Below are positions 9,010 through 16,805 of a stretch of 64,000 bases of DNA, piece by piece; positions within the stretch are counted from its first letter, which is position 1; every line of letters starts with the position of its first letter. The DNA lies in contig CP166960.1 of the NCBI GenBank assembly GCA_041447175.1, positions 1,876,519 to 1,940,518 on the forward strand, written 5' to 3'. The position numbers were made by a program, and so were the translations under genes. Source of the stretch: Candidatus Bathyarchaeia archaeon (GTDB lineage: Archaea > Thermoproteota > Bathyarchaeia > Bathyarchaeales > Bathycorpusculaceae). The notes beneath the pieces were generated by a model that searched no databases, was not told the DNA's origin, and saw only the letters and a program-made list of their open reading frames with translations.

Positions 9010-11685
9010 ATGCCCCAGAAAAACCTCTTTGACTTCAGTCCACCACCAAAAAAGCCTGTTGCTCAACCCCAGAAAGCGGAAGCCCCGCCGCCTCAACCAA
9101 AAGAACATGAGAAAAAACAACACACGCCCCATGTTTATCCTCCTGTAGCCCCCCAAGACCTGCCAGCGTCCTATTTTGTTTCGGCAACCTATGATGGGCG
9201 ACAAAAAAAGGCGGTCATCAAGCTTTACGAGCCAGAGTCAGGTAAAATCTACTTTTGGTATGACAACACGGGGCATAAGCCGTACTGCCTCACTAACCTG
9301 TCGCAAGCTGAACTGCAGAAAATGCCGCGGGTTGTAAAACATGAAGGCTTTGACCACAGCGAATCCATTGAGCTTTTTGACCCGTTGGCTGATAAGAAAA
9401 CGGTTGTCACTAAAATAGTCACCAACGACCCTTTAGCTGTCGGAGGCAAACCTCAAGGCAGCATACGCGACATCATACCCGAAGACTACCCCAAAAACGC
9501 ACCCATAGAACCCAAAGTCTGGGAAGCAAAAATAAAGTACTACCAAAGCTACATCTACGACACCCGATATTTACCAGGCATGATTTTTGAAGTCAAAAAC
9601 GGCAACTTGGTTCCGTGTGTTTTAGATGAAGCGGAGAAAACCATCAGCAACCTCAAGGCGCTCTTCAAAAACGCAACGGATGAGGAATTGGAGTTTGTCG
9701 AGGAGTGGGCAAGGCTTATCGAGTATCCTGCCCCCAAGTTTAGGCGGGCAGCCATCGACATCGAAGTGTACGCGCCCTTAAGCACCAGAGTACCTGACTC
9801 GCGGGAAGCTGTTTATCCTGTGGTTTGCTGCAGCATCTACAGCTCCGACGGCCAAGAAAAGGTGTTGGTTCTCAGACGCCAAGGGGTAGAAGAAGGCAGC
9901 TACCCGATGCCAGAGGGGTCAATTGAGTATTTTGATACTGAAAAAGACTTGCTTACTGCGGTTTTTGACATCTTGTGGGATTACCCGTTTGTGCTAACGT
10001 TTAACGGGGACGACTTTGACCTCCGTTATCTGTCGCATCGAGCCGCTAACCTTGGCTTCAGAAAACAAGATGTTCCGATAGAAATCGGCAGACGCGTATG
10101 CCTACTCAGAACCGGCATTCACATAGACCTCTACAAGTTCTTCTTCAACCGAGCCATCCAAATTTACGCTTTTGGCAACCGTTACCGCGACGTAACCCTC
10201 AACGACGTCGGCAAAGGCGTCTTGGGTCTGGAAAAAATCAAAAACGAGAAAACCATCGGCGAGCTCAGCTACACGGAGTTAGCGGGGTATTGTCTGCGGG
10301 ACAGCGAAATCACCTACAAACTAACCAGTTTCGAAGACGAACTTGCCATGAAGCTTATCCTGGTGCTCACCCGCATCAGCAGCATGCCCATGGAAGACGT
10401 CAGCCGCCAGGGGGTTTCGCGTTGGATTCGCAACTTCATGCACCGCGAACATCGCCACCGAAAAATGCTCATCCCCAACTCGGAAGACATCCTCGCCAAG
10501 AAAGGCAAAACCTCCACCACCGCAGTAATTAAAGGCAAGAAATACCAAGGCGCCATAGTTGTTGAGCCCGTGCCTGGAGTGCACTTTAACGTTGCGGTTA
10601 TGGACTTTCCCAGCCTGTACCCTTCCATCATGAAGGTCTGGAATCTGGGGTACCAGTCAATTCTGTGTCCGCATCCTGAATGCAAAACCAACATGGTGCC
10701 CAACACGCCGCATTGGGTCTGCACCAAAGAACGCGCACTTGAAAGCCTGCTTATAGGTAGCCTGCGAGACCTAAGGGTCAGCTGGTACAAGTCCCGAGCT
10801 AAAGACAAAACGCTTCCTCCAGAGCAGCGGAACTGGTATGGTGTCGCTCAAGGCGCCCTCAAAGTCATTCTAAACGCCAGCTATGGCGTTTTCGGAGCGG
10901 AAAGCTTTGACCTTTACTGCCCACCCGTCGCGGAAGCCACCGCAGCAATCGGCAGACACAGCATCAACCAAATCCTTGACCACGCAAAACAAGTAGGCAT
11001 CCAAGTGCTCTACGGAGACACCGACAGCGTTTTCCTCAAAAACCCCACAAAAGAGCAGATTGAAGACGTGGTGCACTTCACCGAGCATGAGCTGAAAATG
11101 GGTATAGACGTAGACAAAACCTACCGCTACGCAGTTTTCAGCAGCCGTAAGAAAAACTATTTGGGCGTGTTGGAAGATGGCACCGTGGATGTAAAGGGCT
11201 TAACGGGCAAAAAGAAACACATCCCAATTTTCATTAAAGACGCGTTTAACCAGATGAAGGCACGCCTCGCACAAGTCAAAAACCCCGCCGACTTCGAGCG
11301 CGCCAAAAAAGACATCACCGACATCGTTCGCAACCGATACATGACCCTAAAACGGCGCGAATGGAAAGACATGAACGACCTCGCGTTCAACGTGGTTCTG
11401 GGCGAAGAGCTACATCACTATACCAAAACGACGCCTCAACATGTGAAGGCGGCAAAGGTCCTGCAGGCAAGCGGAGTGGAACTTCGAGCGGGAGACCTCA
11501 TAAGCTTCGTGAAAACCGTCCGCGGCGATCACGTCAAACCCATACAGTTGGCAACCCGAAACGAAGTGGACGTTGAAAAGTACGTTGCGTATTTACACAA
11601 CACGTTTGACCAAGTTTTGGATGCATTGGGTTTAAACTTCGACGAAATCATTGGACTGACAAAGTTGGAGAGGTTCCTTGCATAA
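9010..11685 (+). CDS. Family B DNA polymerase with 3'-5' exonuclease
   Basis: An 891-residue replicative-type archaeal PolB. All catalytic motifs are intact: ExoI DIE (Asp250, Glu252), ExoII FNGDDFD (332-337), ExoIII YCLRD (427-431), polymerase motif A DFPSLYPS (532-539), motif B KVILNASYG (618-626) and motif C YGDTDS (668-673). The first 45 residues are a Pro/Lys-rich tail that begins QKNLFDF, resembling a PCNA-binding PIP box. The C-terminus ends KLERFL, also like a weak PIP motif. Between motifs A and B, a CPHPEC...HWVC segment (553-571) could bind zinc or form disulfides. No intein interrupts the motifs. It stands alone between the PRC-barrel gene and a convergent surface-protein gene. 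Confidence 0.95.
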   Translation: MPQKNLFDFSPPPKKPVAQPQKAEAPPPQPKEHEKKQHTPHVYPPVAPQDLPASYFVSATYDGRQKKAVIKLYEPESGKIYFWYDNTGHKPYCLTNLSQAELQKMPRVVKHEGFDHSESIELFDPLADKKTVVTKIVTNDPLAVGGKPQGSIRDIIPEDYPKNAPIEPKVWEAKIKYYQSYIYDTRYLPGMIFEVKNGNLVPCVLDEAEKTISNLKALFKNATDEELEFVEEWARLIEYPAPKFRRAAIDIEVYAPLSTRVPDSREAVYPVVCCSIYSSDGQEKVLVLRRQGVEEGSYPMPEGSIEYFDTEKDLLTAVFDILWDYPFVLTFNGDDFDLRYLSHRAANLGFRKQDVPIEIGRRVCLLRTGIHIDLYKFFFNRAIQIYAFGNRYRDVTLNDVGKGVLGLEKIKNEKTIGELSYTELAGYCLRDSEITYKLTSFEDELAMKLILVLTRISSMPMEDVSRQGVSRWIRNFMHREHRHRKMLIPNSEDILAKKGKTSTTAVIKGKKYQGAIVVEPVPGVHFNVAVMDFPSLYPSIMKVWNLGYQSILCPHPECKTNMVPNTPHWVCTKERALESLLIGSLRDLRVSWYKSRAKDKTLPPEQRNWYGVAQGALKVILNASYGVFGAESFDLYCPPVAEATAAIGRHSINQILDHAKQVGIQVLYGDTDSVFLKNPTKEQIEDVVHFTEHELKMGIDVDKTYRYAVFSSRKKNYLGVLEDGTVDVKGLTGKKKHIPIFIKDAFNQMKARLAQVKNPADFERAKKDITDIVRNRYMTLKRREWKDMNDLAFNVVLGEELHHYTKTTPQHVKAAKVLQASGVELRAGDLISFVKTVRGDHVKPIQLATRNEVDVEKYVAYLHNTFDQVLDALGLNFDEIIGLTKLERFLA

Positions 11686-11698
11686 CGCTCCGGATGTT

Positions 11699-14275
11699 TC
11701 ACGGCAACCAGTTCCCGTTGTTTGGTCCTCCATATGCACCAATATCACCTCTTATGTTCCCCTTGCCAGGTGGAAGCTGGGCATCGTTTAATTGTGGTGA
11801 GGGGTCGCCTCCGTCGATCGCTTGTGAGCCAGTTTGCAAGTGAAAGTCCTCTGATGCTGAGTTTGTAAACTGCGGGTCCGAGTTGCTACAATTTTGCATA
11901 GAAAGATTGGCGTTACCATTGCCTATTACTCCAACAATCGAATACGCAATTGTGGCGTTTAGTGGGTTATGTGATGATGTTGAGAACAACGTGACGTCTG
12001 CCAGTTGTCCGGCGGCCATGTTTCCGTATGCAATATCATTTCTCAGGGTTATTGACGTGCTGGAAAAGTCAGTTGCGGGATTCGGATACCTTTCGTCTCC
12101 CCCACCAGCAGTAACAAAAACTGCGCCAGCATTGAAACTCGCATTGTTGTATGCAACCACGTTGTTTCTCAAGTTAATTATAGTTGTTCCGTTAGTGCTT
12201 GCTTGGAAGCCCATTGCGGGGAACAGGGTTGCATTGTTGTTGGAAACGATGTTGTTTGTCAGGGTGGCGTTCATTAGACTTTGGTTGCCCCATGCGTAGA
12301 GATAAATTGCGCCGCCTCCTAAGCCACTGTTGTGCTGCAATCTGTTACCCTCCAAAAAGATTGTAGTTTGGGAGCCTACGTCTGAGGAGTAGGCTGATAG
12401 ACCGCCTGCGTCATTAGACAAAGCGGTGTTGTATGAGATGTTGCTTCGGGTCATGTACAGGTATGTTTGGGCGAAATTAGTGTTCAGCCAAATCCCGCCG
12501 CCTTCTTCTAGTGAAGTGTTGTTTGTGATTGAACTATTTATGATAGACACCGTTAGATTTGAGCCTGAACTGGACCTGACAGAAATTCCGCCGCCCTTAC
12601 GTCTGCAGTAATTGTCTGATACGACACAGTTTTCCAGCGTCAAGTGTAGATTTGAAGAATCACCACTTGCGTTGACAGTTACTCCTGCCCCATCAAGTGA
12701 ACTTCCGTTGGTTAGTGTTAGACATTGAAGCCACACGTTTGCCACACCGAAGGATAGTTGGTTCGAAAACACGCTACTTTGCCGACCACCGTTAATAACG
12801 GTGAGGGAACTGTTGTTCTGTTGCGCTGTGAAGTTTTCGTTCCATCCCCCTTGAATCGTTATTGACAAGGCGGTTGTGATAGCAATGTTTTCATTATAGG
12901 TACCATTAGCTACACGTATAGTATCCCCATTTTGAGCGGATTGTATGGCTTCTTGGATTGATACATATCCACCGATTCCGCCTACGTTTAAAAATGGTGG
13001 TCGGGGAGTGGGAACGGGGCAAGGCTGTAGAGTGAGACTTGGCGAAGGCGTTTGGGTAGGATGTGATGTTGGTTGGCTATTGGAGGGCAGTGAAGATGTA
13101 GGTATAGTTATAATTGGTTCGGGTGTCGGTGTAAAAATGTGGGTTGGCTGTGCTGTGGGCGAAGAGACTGTTATTGCTGTCGAAGGCTCAGACTGACTAG
13201 GAGAAACTGTTGTATTAGATGGGTCTGAGAAAGAAACGTGAGGTGATGGAGTTGTGCTAGACAAGGCGTTTACATTTGGATATGAAGACTGCTCGCCGTT
13301 GTTTAATCCAGTGAAGCCTTGCCAACTTAACACGGCTACAACCGAAGCACAAACAAATACCAAAGTTATAATTACACCAAGGAAGTTGCGATTTCTGGAC
13401 CCATTTTTAGGGCGTAATCTTAATGCAGCAATTATTCCAGCAACCGCAATACAGCTAATGACACCCAGTGCCAAAGTGAGATGCACGTTATCTAATGATC
13501 GTTTGATTGTTTGCGGGGCAGTTGGGGGCGACCAAGGTGGGTACGTCTCGACAGGGGTTTGGCTGATTGTAGGCGAAGGAGTGTTTGTCGGGGTCGGAGT
13601 TTGGATTGGTTCAGGTGAAAGCATTGATGTTGTAGATGAAGGTGCCAAGGGACTTTGAATTGGCGTAGAGAAAGTTGTCGTTGGAGTTGTTGATGCTTGA
13701 GCGGATGTTGGTGATGTAGATATTGAAGCTGTTTGTGGGGGCACTGGTGTAGGCGCAATCACCGTGGTAGGAGTAACTTTAGGCGTTGCTGATGTTATAG
13801 TACTTGGTGGAGCCAGCGTAGGAGTTATGCTTGTATGGGGAGTGGGACCCCCAGTTGGTCGTGGGGTTTCGGCTGCCGTTATCGAAAAGATTACGAAGCA
13901 ATTAGCTACAATGCCAGTTGAGAGAACCGAAATTGTGGCGTTCCAGTTTCCGGCACTAAAGTCAGAGCTAGCTAAAAACTGGAAAGTAAATTGCCCAGAT
14001 GAATTTGTGAACATGCCAGATGTTCGAACCAAATCAAAAGGGTCGTACACGAGGATAGTTAACCAAGTGTAATTTTGTGGTTGACCCCCATAGGTAACAA
14101 CCCCTGTGAGTGTTATTGTGTCTCCGAATTGATAGCTTGCGTTGTCAGATGACGCTGTAACGCCCCATTCAACATCTGCAAAAACGGGAGATACAGCGAC
14201 AAGAAGAATAAACGAAATAGTGAACACGGTAACAGTATTTCGCTTTAAGTTTGTTAGCAAGCTGTAACGGAACAT
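11699..14275 (-). CDS. Large two-part surface protein with C-terminal parallel beta-helix
   Basis: About 858 residues from the ATG at 14275. I prefer that start because it opens directly into a signal peptide (LLTNLKRN then a hydrophobic core ending SPVFA) and avoids overlap with queT; the open frame extends to 14380. Order of parts: signal peptide; an Ig-like beta domain of about 100 residues; a Thr/Pro/Ser stalk; a transmembrane helix (LGVISCIAVAGIIAAL) followed by basic RLRPKNGSRNR; a second helix (FLGVIITLVFVCASVVAVL); a second Pro/Thr stalk; and a C-terminal right-handed beta-helix of about 400 residues with NGDTIRVANGTYNENI and many NN/SN turns. It is rich in N-glycosylation sequons. 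Both ends should be extracellular with a short cytoplasmic loop. Probably an adhesin or polysaccharide-binding protein. Confidence 0.85.
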   Translation of the reverse strand: MFRYSLLTNLKRNTVTVFTISFILLVAVSPVFADVEWGVTASSDNASYQFGDTITLTGVVTYGGQPQNYTWLTILVYDPFDLVRTSGMFTNSSGQFTFQFLASSDFSAGNWNATISVLSTGIVANCFVIFSITAAETPRPTGGPTPHTSITPTLAPPSTITSATPKVTPTTVIAPTPVPPQTASISTSPTSAQASTTPTTTFSTPIQSPLAPSSTTSMLSPEPIQTPTPTNTPSPTISQTPVETYPPWSPPTAPQTIKRSLDNVHLTLALGVISCIAVAGIIAALRLRPKNGSRNRNFLGVIITLVFVCASVVAVLSWQGFTGLNNGEQSSYPNVNALSSTTPSPHVSFSDPSNTTVSPSQSEPSTAITVSSPTAQPTHIFTPTPEPIITIPTSSLPSNSQPTSHPTQTPSPSLTLQPCPVPTPRPPFLNVGGIGGYVSIQEAIQSAQNGDTIRVANGTYNENIAITTALSITIQGGWNENFTAQQNNSSLTVINGGRQSSVFSNQLSFGVANVWLQCLTLTNGSSLDGAGVTVNASGDSSNLHLTLENCVVSDNYCRRKGGGISVRSSSGSNLTVSIINSSITNNTSLEEGGGIWLNTNFAQTYLYMTRSNISYNTALSNDAGGLSAYSSDVGSQTTIFLEGNRLQHNSGLGGGAIYLYAWGNQSLMNATLTNNIVSNNNATLFPAMGFQASTNGTTIINLRNNVVAYNNASFNAGAVFVTAGGGDERYPNPATDFSSTSITLRNDIAYGNMAAGQLADVTLFSTSSHNPLNATIAYSIVGVIGNGNANLSMQNCSNSDPQFTNSASEDFHLQTGSQAIDGGDPSPQLNDAQLPPGKGNIRGDIGAYGGPNNGNWLP

Positions 14276-14358
14276 AAGATATAATTTAGCAATCGTGTTA
14301 TTAGTTTTATGTACATCAAAGCTGGAAAGGCTCGTGGCATAAAAGAAAAGGAAGAGAG

Positions 14359-14862
14359 TTAGGGTTGTGTGCCTAACCAACGTTGGATGACGCCCAGTTT
14401 CTTAACTGCCCTATACAGAGGGTAACCGATGCCAGTTGCCGCGATAGCGATACCGACAAACACGTACAGGATAGTTGCTAGTTTGGGCAGCTCATACAGG
14501 TAGCTTAACATGGCGCCCACAGTGACACCCAAGACTGCTGAGTAAAGCAACGTGCCAGCGATGACGCTACGGTTTCTCAGCTTCCAGATAACCACCGTCA
14601 TGGCAAAACTGGGAATCGTATTGAGCAAGTCCAGCGGTCCAGCCGTGCTGAAGATGTTTGCTATGAAAACCCCCACCGTGTGCCCAAGAATGCCTGCCCA
14701 CCCAAAAAGCGGAATCAAGGCAACCATTGCATCGGCAACGCGCACCTGCACCGCACCATAACTTACGGGTGCCAGCGCCACAACCAAGGCAACGTAAACA
14801 GCGGCGTAAATTATGGCTAAAGCTAAACTCTTCGTGCTAAATCTGGTGTTCAACGTGCTCAC
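14359..14862 (-). CDS. queT: QueT-family ECF transporter S component (queuosine/deazaguanine precursor)
   Basis: A 167-residue membrane protein with five or six helices. The N-terminal region carries VRVADAMVALIPLFGWAGI, characteristic of the QueT family of substrate-binding S components. Family members import 7-deazaguanine precursors together with a shared ECF energising module, which is not in this window. The gene starts at GTG, whose GTGA overlaps the TGA of queC, so the two are translationally coupled. That pairing strengthens the assignment: synthesis and salvage of the archaeosine or queuosine precursor are kept together. Confidence 0.85.
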   Translation of the reverse strand: MSTLNTRFSTKSLALAIIYAAVYVALVVALAPVSYGAVQVRVADAMVALIPLFGWAGILGHTVGVFIANIFSTAGPLDLLNTIPSFAMTVVIWKLRNRSVIAGTLLYSAVLGVTVGAMLSYLYELPKLATILYVFVGIAIAATGIGYPLYRAVKKLGVIQRWLGTQP

Positions 14863-15620
14863 CTGGCGTATTTGCTTGGGTCAGCTACACCTGCGAGTTC
14901 GAAGGCTTCTTTACGGCGGCGGCAGTTGCTGCAGAATCCACAGTGGATGGGCTCGCCTTTTTCGGTCCAGTCCCACCCTTGATAGCAGCTGTAGGTGTAG
15001 AGGAAGTTGACGCCTAACCCGATGCCTAAAGCCACAACACCATCCTTGTCTACGTCTATCAGGGGAGCAGAGATTTTGTAGCCGCCAAAATGCGTCGCAT
15101 GCTCAACAAGGCGGTTCATTTCTGCAACAAATTCAGGCGTGTTATCCTTCATCATGACAGGGCCCTCACGGCGGATGCCTATGTACACGTCGTAGATGTC
15201 GCGTTGCTGGGTTTTGATGTAGCTGTCTAAGTCAAAGTGTTCTGCATGAGCCAAGCCGATAGTAAGCAGCATCGTATTACGAACCACATCCCACCAGCGG
15301 AGAATACGCATCTTCGCTTTCTCAGCATCCCATATGTCCTCTTTGGGGGTCTCAGGCACAGGCGTGTCGTCTTTTACGAGCAGGCTGGTGGAGAGGCTTT
15401 TCATCCACGAAATATCAATTTCTTTGTAGGCTACGTTGAAGCCTTTTGACACTAAATCTTCAACGGCTTTCTTGACGCACCAACGTTCCTCTTTGACCAT
15501 GCGTTGCCCGTAGTCAGCGTTTATGACTAAAATGGGGCTGGCACGGATGACTTTAGCCACGTAATAAAGGGTGGTGACGGAGTCGACCCCGCCGCTGCAC
15601 ATGACTACGGCTTTCCTCAT
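14859..15620 (-). CDS. queC: 7-cyano-7-deazaguanine synthase (QueC)
   Basis: A 253-residue ATP-dependent enzyme that converts 7-carboxy-7-deazaguanine to preQ0, the precursor of archaeosine in tRNA. The N-terminus has the PP-loop CSGGVDSVT. The C-terminus has the zinc ligands in YSCYQGW and CGFCSNCRRRKEAF. The middle region after residue 80 is somewhat longer than in bacterial QueC, with a WDAEKAKMRILRWWDVVRNT segment. The start at 15620 is chosen because it overlaps (ATGA) the stop of a short upstream ORF and is preceded by GGGGTGA; the longer open frame upstream lacks family similarity. QueT follows directly. See the leader element at 15737-15799 for possible regulation. Confidence 0.9.
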   Translation of the reverse strand: MRKAVVMCSGGVDSVTTLYYVAKVIRASPILVINADYGQRMVKEERWCVKKAVEDLVSKGFNVAYKEIDISWMKSLSTSLLVKDDTPVPETPKEDIWDAEKAKMRILRWWDVVRNTMLLTIGLAHAEHFDLDSYIKTQQRDIYDVYIGIRREGPVMMKDNTPEFVAEMNRLVEHATHFGGYKISAPLIDVDKDGVVALGIGLGVNFLYTYSCYQGWDWTEKGEPIHCGFCSNCRRRKEAFELAGVADPSKYAR

Positions 15621-15736
15621 GCGTTCACCCCACCAAAAACGCTGATGAAACAAAGATTCGTTGGATTGAAAACAGTTAGGATAGAAAGCAGAGCCGAAAT
15701 GCCCTGCTGGATAGGTTGGTTGGTTTGTTTTCGCAT
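15617..15736 (-). CDS. Short leader ORF coupled to queC
   Basis: A 39-codon frame (MRKQTNQPIQQGISALLSIL... ending GGVNA) preceded at 5 bases by the strong Shine-Dalgarno GGAGGAG (15742-15748). Its TGA overlaps the queC ATG as ATGA, the normal signature of translational coupling. The peptide is not recognised. It may serve only to deliver ribosomes to queC, so that control of its Shine-Dalgarno controls the operon. It could also be a chance frame; codon content gives little help at this length. Confidence 0.45.
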   Translation of the reverse strand: MRKQTNQPIQQGISALLSILTVFNPTNLCFISVFGGVNA

Positions 15737-15799
15737 TTTTTCTCCTCCGACACCGGGGTTTATTCGCAGCGGAACGGGTGGAGGCCCACTTACCCGCTG
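15737..15799 (-). promoter_or_regulatory. Structured 5' leader of the queC-queT operon, possible riboswitch
   Basis: On the transcript strand, CAGCGG (15799-15794) pairs perfectly with CCGCTG (15772-15767), enclosing an inner GTGG/CCAC stem. The loop and inner stem contain CCTCC (15784-15780), exactly complementary to the Shine-Dalgarno GGAGG (15748-15742) of the leader ORF. The hairpin and the anti-Shine-Dalgarno pairing are mutually exclusive, which is the layout of a translational switch. A TATA-like TTTTAATACG (15830-15821) would place the transcript 5' end near 15800, right at the hairpin. Ligand binding is pure inference. Confidence 0.35.
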
Positions 15800-15896
15800 A
15801 CACGTAAGCACGCGCAGGCACGTATTAAAACCTATTGCGGGTAACTCACCAGAAAAAGAGAGTAACAGCCGTTTTAGGGCAAATGTCACGGTTGAG

Positions 15897-16790
15897 TTAG
15901 TAGAAGTATTGGTAGAGAACGCCTATAAAGGTGAAAACAGCAACAATCGCTGAGATTATTGCAACCACTTGCCGCTCTGTCATGGGTCGCTTGTAGGTTA
16001 TCAACGTGACTAGGCTACGTCGATGGTCTGCCACAAGTCTTTTACCATCGAAGGTCACGTTGGCTTTCTTTCGAACAAAGAACACAGTCAGCAAAATGAA
16101 AACCGAGTTGAACACGTAGGGCAAGATAGAAATCAGGAGGCTGGATTTTAGGTCGGTTATGACGGCAAAGGAAGCCACGGTTAAGCCTATAGCGAAAGAG
16201 CCTGTGTTGCCGACAAAAATTTTCCCTTGAACATTAAAATATGCAAGGATTAACCAGAAAATTAGTGGACCAACCATAAGTATCTGTGCGGATAGGGGAG
16301 AAAGCGTGGTTAAACCAATCAGGATTATGGCGGGGCAGACGGTTTCTAAGCCGTTTAATCCGCCGAGCATGTTTATGGTGTTGGTTATTATCATGACGAT
16401 TAAGGGAATGATAAGAAAGTAGTAGAAACCGTCAAAGTTGATCAAGCCGATAATGGGAAGCGAGATTGAGGTTCGCACGACTGAGGAATTGGCGATGGCG
16501 TAGTACATGAGGGGCAAAGCGGCAATGAGGGGCATGAAGGCTTTGTAGCGCCATTTCAGGTCAATCCAGTCATCCAGCAGCCCCATGAAGCCACCGAACA
16601 AGACACAGATAGCTAAAGTTAGGGCAGCTGAGACGCCGTTTGCTGTGGCGCCGACATTGATGCTGTAGACCTCGCTTAGGAAGTATATGGCGAAAAGGTA
16701 GACTGTGGTGAATAAAACGTAGGTGACGCCTAAGCCCCAAGGAACAAGCGGTTTGCCAGGCTTGTGTTGGTCGGGGACTTTGGGCCACAA
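15897..16790 (-). CDS. Glycosyltransferase 4 / GlcNAc-1-phosphate transferase-like (AglH/MraY family)
   Basis: A 297-residue polytopic membrane enzyme of the family that moves a sugar-1-phosphate from UDP-sugar to a polyprenyl phosphate, the first step of lipid-linked glycan assembly. Motifs: GLLDDWIDL (Mg-binding Asp pair), NTINMLGGLNGLE, and the loop Asn in IFVGNTGS. The C-terminal ADHRRSLV loop and last helix are present. The N-terminus is short: the protein starts (TTG at 16790) at WPKVPDQHKPGKPLVPWG, which in relatives follows a first transmembrane helix. The only in-frame codons upstream are five residues after the AglB stop. It lies 15 bases downstream of aglB, so the two probably act in the same N-glycosylation pathway. 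Confidence 0.85.
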   Translation of the reverse strand: MWPKVPDQHKPGKPLVPWGLGVTYVLFTTVYLFAIYFLSEVYSINVGATANGVSAALTLAICVLFGGFMGLLDDWIDLKWRYKAFMPLIAALPLMYYAIANSSVVRTSISLPIIGLINFDGFYYFLIIPLIVMIITNTINMLGGLNGLETVCPAIILIGLTTLSPLSAQILMVGPLIFWLILAYFNVQGKIFVGNTGSFAIGLTVASFAVITDLKSSLLISILPYVFNSVFILLTVFFVRKKANVTFDGKRLVADHRRSLVTLITYKRPMTERQVVAIISAIVAVFTFIGVLYQYFY

Positions 16791-16805
16791 GGTTACTGCG
16801 TCACC

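Noticed and set aside
11883-14072. Several plus-strand frames over the beta-helix surface gene
   Set aside because: They are antisense shadows caused by its low-complexity Thr/Pro/Ser codons; none has a domain or ribosome site.
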